Assembly: GCA_017307315.1 (NCBI GenBank)
Contig: JAFKFF010000068.1
Span: 1 to 8,931 of the forward strand
DNA length: 8,931 bases
Direction: 5' to 3'
Source of the DNA: Alphaproteobacteria bacterium
GTDB lineage: Bacteria > Pseudomonadota > Alphaproteobacteria > Micropepsales > Micropepsaceae
Part shown: positions 8,127 through 8,931 of the stretch, one piece after another
How positions within the stretch are numbered: position 1 is the first letter of the stretch
Layout of the letters: every line of letters begins with the position of its first letter
Translations under genes and position numbers: made by a program
Notes under the pieces: generated by a model
The model's database searches: none
The model's input: the letters and a program-made list of their open reading frames with translations, nothing else
What the model was told of the DNA's origin: nothing

Positions 8127-8782
8127 TCTCTCAAGGCGGCGATATTGGCGGCATAGCGCGAAGGCCCGCCCTGGAAAACGGCCGTTCCGGCCACCAGCGT
8201 GTCGGCGCCCGCCGCGATCGCGCGCCTGGCGGTTTCGGGCGTGATCCCGCCATCCACTTCCAGGGCGATATGGCGTCCGGTCGCATCGATGCGCCGGCGC
8301 GCGGCCTCGATTTTCTTGAGCTGGCTTTCGATGAAGCTCTGGCCGCCGAAACCGGGATTGACACTCATGATCAGGACCAGGTCGACCAGATCCATCAGAT
8401 TGTCGATTGCCTCGATCGGTGTGCCGGGATTGAGAACAACGCCGGGCTTTTTGCCCAGCTTGCGGATATGCTGGAGCGTGCGGTGGATGTGCGGGCCTGC
8501 TTCGGGATGGACCGTGAGCCCATCGGCGCCCGCATCGGCGAAGGCGTCGAGATAGGGATCGACCGGGGAAATCATCAGATGCACGTCGAACGGCTTTTTG
8601 GCATGCGGCCGAAGCGCCTTCACCACCGCCGGGCCGATGGTGATGTTGGGGACGAAATGGCCATCCATCACATCGACATGGATGAGGTCCGCGCCGGCCT
8701 TCTCGATGGCCTCGATCTCCGCGCCCAGCCGCGAAAAATCCGCGGATAGGATGGAGGGCGCGATCTTGATAGTCCGGGCCAT
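8123..8782 (-). CDS. rpe: Ribulose-phosphate 3-epimerase
   Basis: This cytoplasmic TIM-barrel enzyme interconverts ribulose 5-phosphate and xylulose 5-phosphate in the pentose phosphate pathway (and the Calvin cycle where present). The 219 residues are full length. Family landmarks are IAPSILSADF (7-16), HVDVMDG with metal ligands His35 and catalytic Asp37, His68 in DVHLMI, the phosphate-binding loop NPGFGGQ (142-148), and catalytic Asp177 in EVDGGI. All the active-site residues are in place. The ATG has GGAAAGG six bases upstream. It is the first gene visible of a minus-strand pair with the heparinase-like gene, which it overlaps by four bases. Any promoter would lie in 8783-8931 or beyond. 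Confidence 0.97.
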   Translation of the reverse strand: MARTIKIAPSILSADFSRLGAEIEAIEKAGADLIHVDVMDGHFVPNITIGPAVVKALRPHAKKPFDVHLMISPVDPYLDAFADAGADGLTVHPEAGPHIHRTLQHIRKLGKKPGVVLNPGTPIEAIDNLMDLVDLVLIMSVNPGFGGQSFIESQLKKIEAARRRIDATGRHIALEVDGGITPETARRAIAAGADTLVAGTAVFQGGPSRYAANIAALRE

Positions 8783-8842
8783 GCTATGCCTTTCCGATGG
8801 GGTCTAAGTGCCGGATTCCCTTAGGCCCTGCAAGACGTCCGG

Positions 8843-8873
8843 GGCCGGCCTTGCGGACATCGCAAGGCCGGCC
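8843..8873. repeat. Perfect 13-bp inverted repeat upstream of rpe
   Basis: GGCCGGCCTTGCG (8843-8855) and its exact complement CGCAAGGCCGGCC (8861-8873) flank the five-base loop gacat. This is the strongest hairpin in the window and lies 61 bases upstream of the rpe start. Neither strand carries a T-run after it. It could be the end of a gene lying to the right, a REP-like element, or a structure in the rpe leader. I see no supportable gene in 8783-8931. Confidence 0.5.
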
Positions 8874-8931
8874 GGTCCGCCGCGAATCGGATTGCCCGGA
8901 CGCACCGTTGCGAACCGGTCCCAGATATGGA

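Noticed and set aside
6414..8156. A 580-residue open frame on the plus strand opposite the heparinase-like gene.
   Set aside because: It is a shadow of the real minus-strand gene. The opposite strand gives a recognisable heparinase-like protein with an ATGA overlap to rpe, while this frame gives low-complexity Arg/Gln/Ala-rich sequence.
4597..8782. A multi-gene novel system made of the diiron protein, SdhB, heparinase-like protein and Rpe.
   Set aside because: The genes lie on two strands, three of the four have ordinary housekeeping or well-known family assignments, and hairpins separate the units. Proximity alone does not support a joint system.
8804..8931. An open minus-strand frame that would be the C-terminal end of a gene upstream of rpe (ending TAG at 8804, 21 bases before the rpe start).
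   Set aside because: About 41 codons are open, but the peptide matches no family I recognise, third-position GC does not separate it from a neighbouring frame, and it runs through the perfect 13-bp palindrome. It cannot be supported without sequence to the right.

Overview
The window is ordinary housekeeping DNA from a GC-rich bacterium, almost certainly an alphaproteobacterium. The evidence is the gene order atpH-atpA-atpG-atpD-atpC without the Fo genes, the typical alphaproteobacterial SdhB sequence, and an rpe/heparinase-like gene pair of the kind seen in that class. Genus or family cannot be told from the sequence alone.

Region 1 (1-4489, plus strand) is the F1 ATP synthase operon: the 3' end of atpH (delta), then atpA (alpha), atpG (gamma), atpD (beta) and atpC (epsilon). 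Together these form the catalytic head, stalk and peripheral-stalk cap of the proton-driven ATP synthase. The spacers from atpA to atpC are 6-16 bases, but atpH and atpA are separated by 143 bases filled with inverted repeats. atpA is broken near its 3' end. The reading frame stops early at 1603, while the normal C-terminal tail continues intact in another frame to 1731. Comparison with the family length indicates that about 49 bases are missing at about 1570-1573. In such a gene this is either an assembly error or a striking lesion.

Region 2 (4490-5481, plus strand) holds one gene for a ferritin-fold diiron protein of the acyl-ACP desaturase-like type, with all six expected iron ligands visible. 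It has its own possible promoter, and a probable hairpin-plus-T-run terminator shared with the convergent sdhB.

Region 3 (5478-8782, minus strand) reads right to left: rpe (pentose phosphate epimerase), a heparinase II/III-like protein that starts inside the rpe stop codon, a 150-base spacer with two tandem hairpins, and sdhB (succinate dehydrogenase iron-sulfur subunit). No sdhC, sdhD or sdhA lies next to sdhB in this window, which is unusual. The last ~150 bases (8783-8931) contain a 13-bp perfect inverted repeat and no gene I can support.

I found no defence, mobile or otherwise undescribed multi-gene system. The items most worth checking are the atpA frame break, the palindromic element between atpH and atpA, the diiron protein, and the isolated sdhB.
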